Part shown: piece by piece, positions 16,850 through 24,199 of the stretch | How positions within the stretch are numbered: the first letter of the stretch is position 1 | Layout: each line of letters opens with the position of its first letter | From: Rhizobium cauense | GTDB lineage: Bacteria > Pseudomonadota > Alphaproteobacteria > Rhizobiales > Rhizobiaceae | DNA: 64,000 nucleotides | Reading direction: 5' to 3' | NCBI RefSeq assembly: GCF_019511525.1 | Contig: NZ_JAEUAT010000016.1 | Coordinates: 1-64,000 of the forward strand | Program-made: the position numbers and the translations under genes | Notes under the pieces: generated by a model | Databases searched by the model: none | What the model saw: the letters and a program-made list of their open reading frames with translations, nothing else | What the model was told of the DNA's origin: nothing

Positions 16850-16864
16850 CTACCTTCTAGTAGG
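16850..16864. promoter_or_regulatory. TetR operator, site 2 (autoregulatory)
   Basis: CTACCTTCTAGTAGG, 9 bases upstream of the TetR start. It is the second copy of the CTACCnnCTAGTAGG pattern found at 16192-16206. Confidence 0.75.
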
Positions 16865-16914
16865 CAGATCGTCAATATCAAATTTCGGGTTTGCGTCAGC
16901 GGTCCGTGGAGGCG

Positions 16915-17117
16915 GGAGGAGCTTTCGTCGTTGCTGGTGTCTCGCTGGTTCTGGCAATCTATACCGGCCAACTGCACCGATCGTGGCTCCCGACCGCCAA
17001 CATTCGGAGCAGAATCGGCCCGCGGCGCCAAGCACGCCCGAGCACCTTCCGGGGAGATAGTGGCCGTGTGAGGACTTTCGCGCCGCATCCACTGGCCAGA
17101 ATCAAATGACGACAGTT
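16915..17117 (+). pseudogene. Repeat A copy 2: broken copy of the small membrane protein
   Basis: Reverse-complement copy of 5152-5361. It encodes GGAFVVAGVSLVLAIYT and the proline-rich tail of the small membrane protein, but the N-terminal membrane helix is absent and a 7-bp deletion shifts the frame after AIYT. It has no start. The upstream junction lies about 50 bases before the TetR operator, so the rearrangement reached the promoter side of the TetR gene. Confidence 0.85.
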
Positions 17118-17213
17118 CAGTTCGCCGGGAAATCGGCGGAACGAGACAAAGCTTCCCAGGCAAGGACGTTCGCCTTCAGGTCCTCCGCCTTGTTCAGGGC
17201 AGCGTTCGCGGCG
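17118..17213. repeat. Repeat B copy 2, fused to repeat A copy 2
   Basis: Direct copy of 5926-6022, starting at the very base after repeat A ends. It keeps the coding frame (minus strand, KAEDLKANVLAWEALSR) that is shifted in copy 1. It joins a helicase fragment at its other end. Confidence 0.88.
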
Positions 17214-17402
17214 CCGAGTCATCGCATAGCCGCCCAAGGAACCGTATATTGCATGGTTGGGATCCCCGACGATAAACGTTCTCGTGTTTCCGGCCGATCC
17301 CCTTAGATTGGCGGCAACAATTGCGTATTGGATCTCTTCGGTGTCCTGATATTCGTCAACGAGGATGTAGCGGAATAGAGATCCAAGCAGCACGGGAATC
17401 GA
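17214..17402 (-). pseudogene. UvrD/Rep-type helicase fragment
   Basis: About 60 residues on the minus strand with superfamily 1 helicase motifs: RYILVDEYQDTEEIQYAI (motif II, Walker B) and TFIVGDPNHAIYGSLGG (motif III, where the usual Q of GDPxQ is H). Both ends are missing. Relatives with this local sequence include stand-alone UvrD-like helicases and the helicase partners of defence nucleases; the fragment is too short to decide. Confidence 0.8.
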
Positions 17403-17790
17403 GGGATTGCACGTTATATCGAATCGCACGGCGAGCCACGGAGCCCTGATGAACTTACCGGTCACTCGTGCCTCTCCTTCAGCAGCCGAGGGACCACAAC
17501 AATGGCGCTTCAAAAATGCTGATGGGAATTGGATTTCAGCGCAAATCAGAAGCCGACTACGACTGGATAGCGGGGAAGCTCTGCATAGCGCTGTCGGGCG
17601 CGACCTCGGCATTGCCCTGATGCCGAACTTTCTGGTTGGCGAAGAGATCCAGTCAGGCCGTTTCGTTCACATCCTGCCGGAAATACCGACGGAGACTGTC
17701 GAATCAGCGCCATCTATCCCGACCGCCGGCTTCTCGATGCAAGGGTTCGACAATTCATTGACCTCATGGCCGCAGGTTTGCGGCTTTAAT
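17403..17790 (+). pseudogene. LysR-family regulator, 3' fragment with frameshifts
   Basis: The effector-domain part of a LysR regulator without its DNA-binding domain. Successive frames give ARYIESHGEPRSPDELTGHS, then WRFKNADGNWISAQIRSRLR followed by DLGIALMPNFLVGEEIQSGR, then AIYPDRRLLDARVRQFIDLM with AAGLRL at the end. At least two frameshifts are needed to join them, and the 5' end abuts the helicase fragment. Confidence 0.8.
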
Positions 17791-18143
17791 GACGGGATAC
17801 TTCGGCACATCTGACAAGGCGAGGCGAACGGGCCGGATCGCTTGATGAAGATAGCCCGCGAAGAGGCCCGCATTGGCCACTCGCCCAGGACAAACGCAAA
17901 TGGCTGGAGGCTGTTACTTGCTTAGACGCAAAAGAAGTCGCGGAGCGTGTTTCCATCACTCCGGCTGCGAACGGCGTCTCAACCAGTGGGATGAGAATTT
18001 TCCAGCACCGCAGACTGATGCGATGAACCCACGGCCGCTCTCGCTGAGCTCGCCCGTGGGTCACGAACTGAGGGGGAACTTAACGGACTCGTCATGCTCT
18101 GCCGCATTTTTGAAGAGCTGTGGAGACGAAAGAACGAGGCCTC
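17791..18143. other. Intergenic region, nothing recognised
   Basis: About 350 bases between the LysR remnant and the SDR gene. Open frames on both strands lack family features or ribosome-binding sites. The composition fits decayed coding DNA. Confidence 0.4.
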
Positions 18144-18917
18144 TTAGATCCGGGCGCCGCCGGTCGCATCGATCATCTGCCCCGTCGTCCAGCGCGCACC
18201 GTTCGATGCGAGGAAGGCGATGACGTCGGCGACATCCTCGGCCTTTCCGACGCGTGAAAAGACCGAAAGGGCTTCGGCGCCGGCGCGTGCATCCGGAGAT
18301 GCCAACCATTCGGCATTCATATCCGTTTCCGTGACACCCGGCAGGACGGCATTGACCGTAATTCCGCGAGCGGCAAATTCGGGCGCCAGCGCCAATGTCA
18401 GTGTCTCCAGCGCCCCCTTGGAGGCCGCGTAGGCCGGATGCGTCGGCGCCGCGATCCGTGTAAACCCGGTCGAGACATTGATGATGCGGCCATTGTCGCG
18501 AATGTGGTCGGCGACTGCCTGGATCAGGAAGAAAGGCGCCTTGTAGTTGATCGTCATCACCTCGTCGAACGCAACTTCACTTGTCTGCTTCAACGGCAAT
18601 GCCGGCGCGATACCGGCATTGTTCACGAGAATGTCGAGAAAGGACGAGCCCGCCTCGCTACGCGCCGCTTCGGTGAACTGCGCCCAGAGGCTGTCGGCTG
18701 CATCCTTACCCTGCCTAAGATCAGCATTCACCGCCACGGCCTTGACGCCGAGCGCTTCGATCTCCCTGACGGTGGCACGAGCTGCATCTGCGTTTGCGGT
18801 GTAGTGCACGCCGATGAGCGCAGCACCTTCCCTCGCAAACGCAAGTGCAGCCGCGCGGCCAATACCGCGCGAACTTCCAGTGATGAGGGCTATCTTGTTT
18901 GCGAGTCTCTTCGACAT
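18144..18917 (-). CDS. Short-chain dehydrogenase/reductase (SDR)
   Basis: A 257-residue classical SDR with TGSSRGIG at residue 14, a DILVNNAG motif near 94, Ser and YAASK near 162, and PGVTETDMNAEW after it. VHYTANAD after beta-2 is common in NADP-dependent members near 3-oxoacyl reductases. The end SRVGKAEDVADVIAFLASN, then TGQMIDATGG is typical. It is divergent from a TetR regulator with two palindromic sites between them, so it is probably that regulator's target. The substrate is unknown. Confidence 0.93.
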   Translation of the reverse strand: MSKRLANKIALITGSSRGIGRAAALAFAREGAALIGVHYTANADAARATVREIEALGVKAVAVNADLRQGKDAADSLWAQFTEAARSEAGSSFLDILVNNAGIAPALPLKQTSEVAFDEVMTINYKAPFFLIQAVADHIRDNGRIINVSTGFTRIAAPTHPAYAASKGALETLTLALAPEFAARGITVNAVLPGVTETDMNAEWLASPDARAGAEALSVFSRVGKAEDVADVIAFLASNGARWTTGQMIDATGGARI

Positions 18918-18940
18918 GGATCACTCCGTTGATTAATTAA

Positions 18941-18954
18941 ATAGTGATCTCTAT
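18941..18954. promoter_or_regulatory. TetR operator a (SDR side)
   Basis: ATAGTGATCTCTAT, a dyad of form ATAGnGATCnCTAT located 24 bases upstream of the SDR start. It has the same core as the site at 18986-19001. Confidence 0.7.
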
Positions 18955-18985
18955 AATAAGGAGCAGCAGGCAGCTGTCAACATTT

Positions 18986-19001
18986 AATAGGGATCGCTAT
19001 T
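18986..19001. promoter_or_regulatory. TetR operator b (regulator side)
   Basis: AATAGGGATCGCTATT, a 16-bp dyad with the core GATC, ending three bases before the TetR start codon. It would overlap the ribosome-binding region, so occupancy should block the regulator's own expression. Confidence 0.72.
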
Positions 19002-19004
19002 TTA

Positions 19005-19622
19005 ATGGATCAACCAGCCCGCAAACGTGGCAGACCGCGTCTGCTCGATCGCGATGTCGGACTCGACATTGCGGCACGGCTATTCTGGGAACGCGGCTAT
19101 GAGGGAACATCGACCGCAGATCTTACGAAGGCTATGGGGATCAATCCGCCGACCCTCTACTCGATGTTCGGATCAAAGGAAGAATTGTACCGTCAGGCCC
19201 TCGACTTCAGCGTGTCCCGTGAAAACGGCCGCCGGTCGGAAATCCTCCAATCGAGTCTTCCTGTTTATGAGGCCCTGCGCCTCTATCTTTACGACATCGC
19301 TGACGGAGACACGCAGCCTGACAAACCTCCCGGCTGCATGGTTTCGACCGCCGTCTTACAGCATGCGGAAGAAAATGCGTCCGTTGCGCGGATGACAGCA
19401 GGCTTGCGTGAGGCGTCGATACAGACCCTTAAAGCTCGCTTCGACCGTGCCGTTGAGGAAGACGAGCTACCTTCGGCAACCGACACGGACACTCTCGCGC
19501 GCTTCTATGGTGCGATTATCCAGGGCATGTCCGCCCAGGCTTGCGACGGCGCCTGCAATGCCCTGTTGAAACGGATGATCGACCTCGCACTGGCGGCGTG
19601 GCCCGGAAAGATTATCACCTGA
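19005..19622 (+). CDS. TetR/AcrR-family regulator
   Basis: A 205-residue TetR regulator. The basic N-terminus RKRGRPRLLDRDV leads into a helix-turn-helix (FWERGYEGTSTADLTKAMGI, then PPTLYSMFGSKEELYRQAL). The C-terminal domain has CMVSTAVLQHAEEN, matching the common group that controls SDR or flavin reductase genes. Two dyads in the 87-base divergent gap support control of both its own gene and the SDR gene. Confidence 0.93.
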   Translation: MDQPARKRGRPRLLDRDVGLDIAARLFWERGYEGTSTADLTKAMGINPPTLYSMFGSKEELYRQALDFSVSRENGRRSEILQSSLPVYEALRLYLYDIADGDTQPDKPPGCMVSTAVLQHAEENASVARMTAGLREASIQTLKARFDRAVEEDELPSATDTDTLARFYGAIIQGMSAQACDGACNALLKRMIDLALAAWPGKIIT

Positions 19623-19728
19623 TTACGAGCCGGTCCAACGCCACTCCAATTGCACTTGTTGACCCGACGCGTTTGATTGCCATGCTCTTGACTGGAATCG
19701 AACCGTCGCCCAGGGGCGAACGCGATCA

Positions 19729-20023
19729 TCAGCTTAGCGGCAGCTGTTCTGGCCATTCCTGCGCGCCATGGAGTACGCGAAGAATTCGAACTGTTGTCTC
19801 GGTGATCGCATAGGCGGCGACATAAGGCGTACCATTGATGACATGTTCGCGTGTCCCGGCAATTCTACCCACGCGCCCACTGGCAGGAAAATCGAGCAAG
19901 CGACGGGCGGCGGCGACTATCCGTTCATCGATCAGTATAGCTGCCGGAGGATTATCTGCCTCGATGTACGTGAAAAATAGCGTCGCGATCCGAAAACGCA
20001 AACGCAGACCAAGTCAGTTTCAC
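19729..20023 (-). pseudogene. RelE/ParE-family toxin, copy 2, frameshifted
   Basis: The same gene as 6122-6415, but one extra A in a short A-run (five instead of four, near 19974) shifts the frame after residue 17, so translation from the coupled GTG stops after 22 codons. The rest stays open and could only be made from an internal start (giving a protein beginning MRFRIATLFFTYIEADN). The loss of the first helix probably abolishes or weakens the toxin. Confidence 0.82.
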
Positions 20024-20328
20024 GTTTCTGGCACACCAGCTTTAAGGCGGGCCGCCGCTCGACGTGTGGCAAGGTGCGCCTCGACCTCGTCGTCCGATAA
20101 ATCCGGTCGAGTATCGTTCAACGCTTCGAGCACCTTGGTCCGAAACCAGGCGTCATGTGCTTCACTGCCAGAAAGTAGTTCAAGAGGCAGCGCGCCCTCG
20201 TTAGCAGTCCGGGTGAGCATGATACGAACCGCATCAGATACAGTAAGGCCCATGCTTTCAAGCACGGCGGAAGCACGGTCACGGACTTCGGAATCAATAC
20301 GTGTTTGTACAAGAGCGTTTGCGGCCAT
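20020..20328 (-). CDS. RelB/DinJ-family antitoxin, copy 2 (intact)
   Basis: A 102-residue antitoxin that differs from copy 1 by a single residue (His to Leu in EAHFATRR/EAHLATRR). The ribbon-helix-helix part and start are unchanged. With its toxin frameshifted, this copy may supply antitoxin that neutralises or represses copy 1. Confidence 0.87.
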   Translation of the reverse strand: MAANALVQTRIDSEVRDRASAVLESMGLTVSDAVRIMLTRTANEGALPLELLSGSEAHDAWFRTKVLEALNDTRPDLSDDEVEAHLATRRAAARLKAGVPET

Positions 20329-20438
20329 GACTATCTCCCACATTCCATGACAATGTAATGCATTTGCATGACGATTTCCAGACCAGAGTATCGATATTCC
20401 GCTCGAAGCACTTTTAAGCTCTTGAAGGGAATCGAACC

Positions 20439-20686
20439 GGCGGCAGGTCGTTCAGATAGCTTAAATTCCTTAAAAGACATACTTCGTCGCATAAGGCCAA
20501 TTTATGGACCTCCAGCGATCATCGCCGCCGATTATCATTCTCATCCTGGACCTGGAACCCCCGCCGGGTAGATTTTCCTTTCGGCAAGCCTCATGAGGGC
20601 AGCTCGCCGAACTTCGCGGTGCGCGGTCGGAAAGTTGGCGAGATATTTAAAGGTCCGTCAACCGGAGGTAGCCTATCCCTCCTCAA
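20439..20686. other. Intergenic region after cassette copy 2
   Basis: About 250 bases between the cassette and the zeta-toxin gene. It holds an imperfect 11-12-bp inverted repeat at 20603-20642 (CTCGCCGAACTT / AAGTTGGCGAG), which could terminate the zeta-toxin transcript. No gene is recognised. Confidence 0.45.
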
Positions 20687-21304
20687 TTACCTGCTCTCAA
20701 AGCCTTCCAGCGCTCGCATGAGATGGTACGCTTCGCAGACCTTGGCCTCAAAGAGCTTGTGCAGCGCTTGGTTGTCATCGATGTCGAAGGACTGGACCAC
20801 GCCGCCGTTAATGGCGAAGACCTCGTGCGGTTCTATCCCTGAGTTGTCGATCAACAAAACTTCGTCTGCGATCCTGAGCGCTTCGGTCAGCTTCTCGAAG
20901 GATCCATCATGCCGCCTGCGGATGTTTTCCTCCGGGATGTCGTGACCGCCCTTGAGGACACGCTGTCTAACGCGCTCGACGTTTGTCTCAACGGAATCCA
21001 AAGCAACATAGTACAGGCCGACCTTGAACCCGGCCGCCTTGGCAGCCCGCATCATTCTCAACGATTGGTTGCTGCTCAGCGTCGTCTCGAAAATAAAAGA
21101 CTGCCTGGTGTCGATCATCTCGTCAATTTTCAGGAGAGCCGCTCGACCAGCTTGGATTTCAGTCGATCTGTTATCGGCGGCCAGCATCGCTTTGGCGATC
21201 TCGTCCGCGTTGATCCAAACACCCTCGAGCTTCAGCTTCGCGAAGGCGGAAGTTTTGCCGGAGCCGTTCGGCCCTGCGAGGAGGATACACGACAACTCGG
21301 GCAT
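20687..21304 (-). CDS. Zeta-toxin-family kinase
   Basis: A 205-residue P-loop protein of the zeta/PezT toxin family, which phosphorylate UDP-N-acetylglucosamine or related nucleotide sugars. The Walker A motif LLAGPNGSGKTSAF is at residue 8, INADEIAKAM follows near 31, and FIFETTLSS with the conserved E-T near 70. ERVRQRVLKGGHDIPEENI near 113 supplies the Arg-rich lid. It begins ten bases after a small upstream gene that is the likely antitoxin. This short chromosomal type lacks extra domains. Confidence 0.9.
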   Translation of the reverse strand: MPELSCILLAGPNGSGKTSAFAKLKLEGVWINADEIAKAMLAADNRSTEIQAGRAALLKIDEMIDTRQSFIFETTLSSNQSLRMMRAAKAAGFKVGLYYVALDSVETNVERVRQRVLKGGHDIPEENIRRRHDGSFEKLTEALRIADEVLLIDNSGIEPHEVFAINGGVVQSFDIDDNQALHKLFEAKVCEAYHLMRALEGFESR

Positions 21305-21314
21305 GAAGCGATTG

Positions 21315-21488
21315 CTACCTCACGGTAGCCGGAGCACGTTCCTTGCGCTCATGCTGGGCCTCATCCTTCGCCTCGTTCTGCCGATCCTTGGCAGTGATCG
21401 TTAGGCCCATACGGCGGCTCTCGGCGATGGCCTCCCGGCCGATCTGCTTCAAGGCTTGCTTGTTCTCGCGGTATTTCTGCAAAAGCAT
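21315..21488 (-). CDS. Small antitoxin candidate for the zeta toxin
   Basis: A 57-residue, mostly helical, charged protein (MLLQKYRENKQALKQIGREA, then IAESRRMGLTITAKDRQNEA). GGAGAT precedes the ATG at correct spacing, which sets this start over longer frames. Its position directly before a zeta-toxin gene on the same strand is the standard antitoxin place; epsilon or PezA similarity is not obvious, so the family is distinct. Confidence 0.75.
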   Translation of the reverse strand: MLLQKYRENKQALKQIGREAIAESRRMGLTITAKDRQNEAKDEAQHERKERAPATVR

Positions 21489-21955
21489 CAGCGATCTCCT
21501 TTCCATTTTTCCATAACATAATGCGACAGGCCGTCGGCTGCAAATATAGCTTGTGCAAGGTGCCACCGACAGCAGCACTGAACGCAACGGCCGAAAGGAG
21601 ACAGCCTCAGTCCAAGCTCCGGCATTTGTCGGGGTTTGTTCGATAAAGTCGATTTCAGCTAGAGCAAACCGGCCCCACTTTGCTCAGGGAAAACGCCAAA
21701 GTACAAGCGATACGTCCATATAGCCTTATCCGCCGTGAAAGTATCCGAACCTGCGACCTGCCCATCAGACCCTCTAAGTAACTGGAAAATTTGACTTGAG
21801 GTGTGTTGTGCAGCGTAGGTTGTATTAGGGATATGCAAAGGTTCGGTTGAGCACTTACTCGATGCGACTGTTTCGATTTGAACTCATCGACTACACACGC
21901 GTCAGTCAAGCTGACTGCCTAGTTACGATTCGACAGGGAAGCCGTCTTACGCCGG
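21489..21955. other. Intergenic region, nothing recognised
   Basis: About 470 bases between the zeta-toxin operon and the Xre/ParS-like gene, which diverge. It should contain the promoter of the zeta operon. Short open frames have no protein-like character. Confidence 0.4.
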
Positions 21956-22429
21956 GTGGAACCATCTCCCCGTCAATCATTCTCAAGAGGGTTTCTCCCG
22001 CGATACGAGGAGATCAAACCACAAACGGACCCGCTGGATATAGCCCTCGCGGCCGCAAAACAGCACGGGAGGGAACGTGTCGCTGATATCCTTAAGCAGC
22101 CCGAGATGTTGTCTGCAGACGAGTTTGCCGCTGAGATCGGCTCCACACGCGAGACGGTGAACAAAAAACGCAAGCGTCTCGAGGTTCTCGGGCTCGAAGG
22201 AGCGAAGCGAGGCGTGCGTTTCCCGAAATGGCAGATTGGAAATGACGGCCAACTGCTTGGCGGCCTCCCGCAACTATTTGAGGCTTTGGATGGGCACCCT
22301 TGGGCGGTCTACCGGTTTCTTTTGCAGGAATGCGAGGGCGGTCGAACGGGTCTCGAAATGCTGCGCGGCGGCAGGATTAAAGATGCGGTGGGAGCAGCAC
22401 GCTCGATTGGCAGAGGTGATTTCTTCTGA
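21956..22429 (+). CDS. Xre/MbcA/ParS-type antitoxin-like protein
   Basis: A protein of up to 157 residues. The middle (MLSADEFAAEIGSTRETVNK, residues 51-70) looks like a helix-turn-helix and the C-terminal part (LPQLFEALDGHPWAVYRFLL, residues 104-123, then GGRTGLEMLRGGRIKDA and RGDFF at the end) resembles the toxin-binding domain of Xre/ParS antitoxins paired with RES-domain toxins. The start is uncertain: GTG at 21956 has no good ribosome-binding site. No RES toxin gene follows. The C-terminal half is copied at 49175-49482. Confidence 0.65.
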   Translation: MEPSPRQSFSRGFLPRYEEIKPQTDPLDIALAAAKQHGRERVADILKQPEMLSADEFAAEIGSTRETVNKKRKRLEVLGLEGAKRGVRFPKWQIGNDGQLLGGLPQLFEALDGHPWAVYRFLLQECEGGRTGLEMLRGGRIKDAVGAARSIGRGDFF

Positions 22430-22502
22430 GCATCTCATCGCAAGGCAGCTGGCTCCGCCGGTATGGTAACACCACATTGCGGCGTCGGCGAAATTATGGA
22501 AC
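22193..22502. repeat. Repeat C, copy 1 (copy at 49175-49482)
   Basis: Covers the C-terminal half of the Xre/ParS-like gene and 73 bases beyond its stop. The same DNA occurs about 27 kb away in direct orientation with scattered changes and small indels. Confidence 0.88.
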
Positions 22503-22889
22503 TCGTACATTGAATGACAATTATCCAGATAATGTCGCTCGCTGCGAACCAAAGCGCGTGCTCGTATCGGGCTTCTTTGCGCTTTTGAAATTGAGCCTTA
22601 TCACTACGAGCTGCTACCTGCAGCGAGGACTCCCGTCATTAGGCGCCAGCACCAGATCGCGTGCTGATGGGTCCTCCACGAAACGGTGAGCCCGGATTTG
22701 ATTGAGCGCCAACATTCCAGAGGCCCCAGAGATGTTCACGATGAAACCTGACGCTGAACGACCTAAAGACAACACGGTTTCCATTAGACAACCCAAACGC
22801 GTCCGGCCGTGGCCGAACGCTAAGAAAGGCATCTATACGGACTTACGCCCCGATTTCTCGCTTTGGCATTTCTGACCCAAAGCCAAACT
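22503..22889. other. Intergenic region, nothing firmly recognised
   Basis: Nearly 390 bases lie between the antitoxin-like gene and the end of the monooxygenase operon. A minus-strand frame contains GFIVNISGASGMLAL, which faintly resembles the catalytic strand of an SDR, but is too short and unsupported to call. No terminator was seen. Confidence 0.35.
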
Positions 22890-24179
22890 TCAGAAAAGAG
22901 GCGTGGGCGATGCGGCACGGAAATGATCGCGCAGCGTTTCAGTCTCGTACTCATGACGATATAGCCCCCGCTTGCGCAGGATAGGCACCAACTCATCGAC
23001 AACCACGGCCAGGCCGTCTATCAAACGATCTGGCTGCAGGTTGAACCCATCAATTGCTCCAGCATGAAACCAATCCTCGATATGATCTGCGAGCTGTTCC
23101 GGCGTGCCGACAAATCCGGCGTGACCCGAGCCGGTATATCGGGTCTGTTTGAGATATTCCCGTACCGTCGGGTTGGTTTTGCGGATCTGCGTGACGATGG
23201 ACTCGCGGAAACCAATGCTGCCGTTGAACTTCTGGGTGTCCTTTATGGGGCCAAGAACCTCTTCGGGAAAAGGCTCGTCGAGTTCGAGTTTTGAAGCGTC
23301 GTAGCCGATCGCCTGCGACAGCCAGCCGATAGAGTATGATGCCGGACCCGCGTCGTGGAGTTCGTCGCTTCGACGTCGTGCCTCCTCTTCAGTGCTCCCC
23401 AGACTTAGAAGAAGGCCGGGGAGGATCTTGATGTCGTCGGGGGACCGACCGTTGTCTTGAGCGAACCTCTTCACGAGGCGGTAGTGCTCGATGGCCTGAT
23501 TCTTGGTGAGTTCGGCTGTGAAAACGCCTTCAGCGACGCGCCCTGCGAGTTCGCGTCCTTGTGACGAACCACCCGCCTGGAAGATGATAGGGTGACCCTG
23601 TTTGGACACCGGAACGCGCAGGCGGCCTTCGATATCGAAGAACTCGCCATGGTGACGTATATCTTTGCCCGTTGCAGCCGATCCCCACAGCGCCCTCACG
23701 ACGTCGACGAATTCGCTCCCCCGGCCATAGCGGTCGTCACGGTCAGGAATATCAGGCAGCCCGAAATTCCGTGCCGCGGGAATGTTACGGGTTGTAACCA
23801 CGTTCCAAGCGGCTCGTCCGCCGGTCTGATGGTCCCACGAAAGGAAGCGCTCGGCGAGTTCGAAGGGATCATTGAAGGTAGACGATGCCGTCGCAACCAG
23901 CCCGACATGTGAAGTTGCCGCGGCCACATGTCCCCAGTTTACGGAGGGCTCAAGCCGGATCGGGTTGGCGTCGTAAGCGGGGTCGCCAAGCAATGGCCCG
24001 TCGGCAAGAAACAGCGCATCGAGGGTTCCGCGTTCTGCGGTGCGACCAATGTTTTCCCAGTAGGTGGGGTCGATGAACGAATCCTTGTTCAACAGAGGCG
24101 TCTTCCAAGCCGCCGGCAGATAGCCAAGAACGAGAACGTTGATCCCAAGCAGCACGTGACCGGATCGTTTGTTTGTCAT
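22890..24179 (-). CDS. FMN-dependent monooxygenase, NtaA/SnaA/DszA type
   Basis: A 429-residue bacterial-luciferase-like flavin monooxygenase. Typical features of the nitrilotriacetate/DszA/dimethyl-sulfide monooxygenase group are present: LDALFLADGPLLG near residue 54, TASSTFNDPFELAERFLSWD near 96, GGRAAWNVVTT near 120, and HPIIFQAGGSSQGRELAGRV near 197. It needs FMNH2 from a separate reductase, which is not in the window. It is the last gene of the minus-strand importer operon. Substrates are probably organosulfur or related small molecules. Confidence 0.92.
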   Translation of the reverse strand: MTNKRSGHVLLGINVLVLGYLPAAWKTPLLNKDSFIDPTYWENIGRTAERGTLDALFLADGPLLGDPAYDANPIRLEPSVNWGHVAAATSHVGLVATASSTFNDPFELAERFLSWDHQTGGRAAWNVVTTRNIPAARNFGLPDIPDRDDRYGRGSEFVDVVRALWGSAATGKDIRHHGEFFDIEGRLRVPVSKQGHPIIFQAGGSSQGRELAGRVAEGVFTAELTKNQAIEHYRLVKRFAQDNGRSPDDIKILPGLLLSLGSTEEEARRRSDELHDAGPASYSIGWLSQAIGYDASKLELDEPFPEEVLGPIKDTQKFNGSIGFRESIVTQIRKTNPTVREYLKQTRYTGSGHAGFVGTPEQLADHIEDWFHAGAIDGFNLQPDRLIDGLAVVVDELVPILRKRGLYRHEYETETLRDHFRAASPTPLF

Positions 24180-24199
24180 CTGTTGTCTCTTCGTTGGGG

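Larger units (their letters stand above)
19687..20438. repeat. Repeat-bounded toxin-antitoxin cassette, copy 2
   Basis: Second copy of the unit at 6080-6830, in the same orientation and about 13.6 kb away. Terminal direct repeats are at 19687-19704 and 20421-20438. Relative to copy 1 it has about ten changes, including one extra A in the toxin gene. Flanking DNA is unrelated to that of copy 1. Confidence 0.9.

Noticed and set aside
17214..17402. Gabija (GajB) defence helicase
   Set aside because: Only motifs II and III remain and no GajA-like nuclease is near; the fragment cannot be told apart from general UvrD-like helicases.
16959..17612. One continuous 217-codon minus-strand frame
   Set aside because: It crosses repeats A and B and only about 60 codons show helicase motifs, so it is an accidental fusion, not one gene.
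22614..22832. SDR fragment on the minus strand
   Set aside because: Only about 15 residues (GFIVNISGASGMLAL) resemble an SDR strand and nothing around them does.
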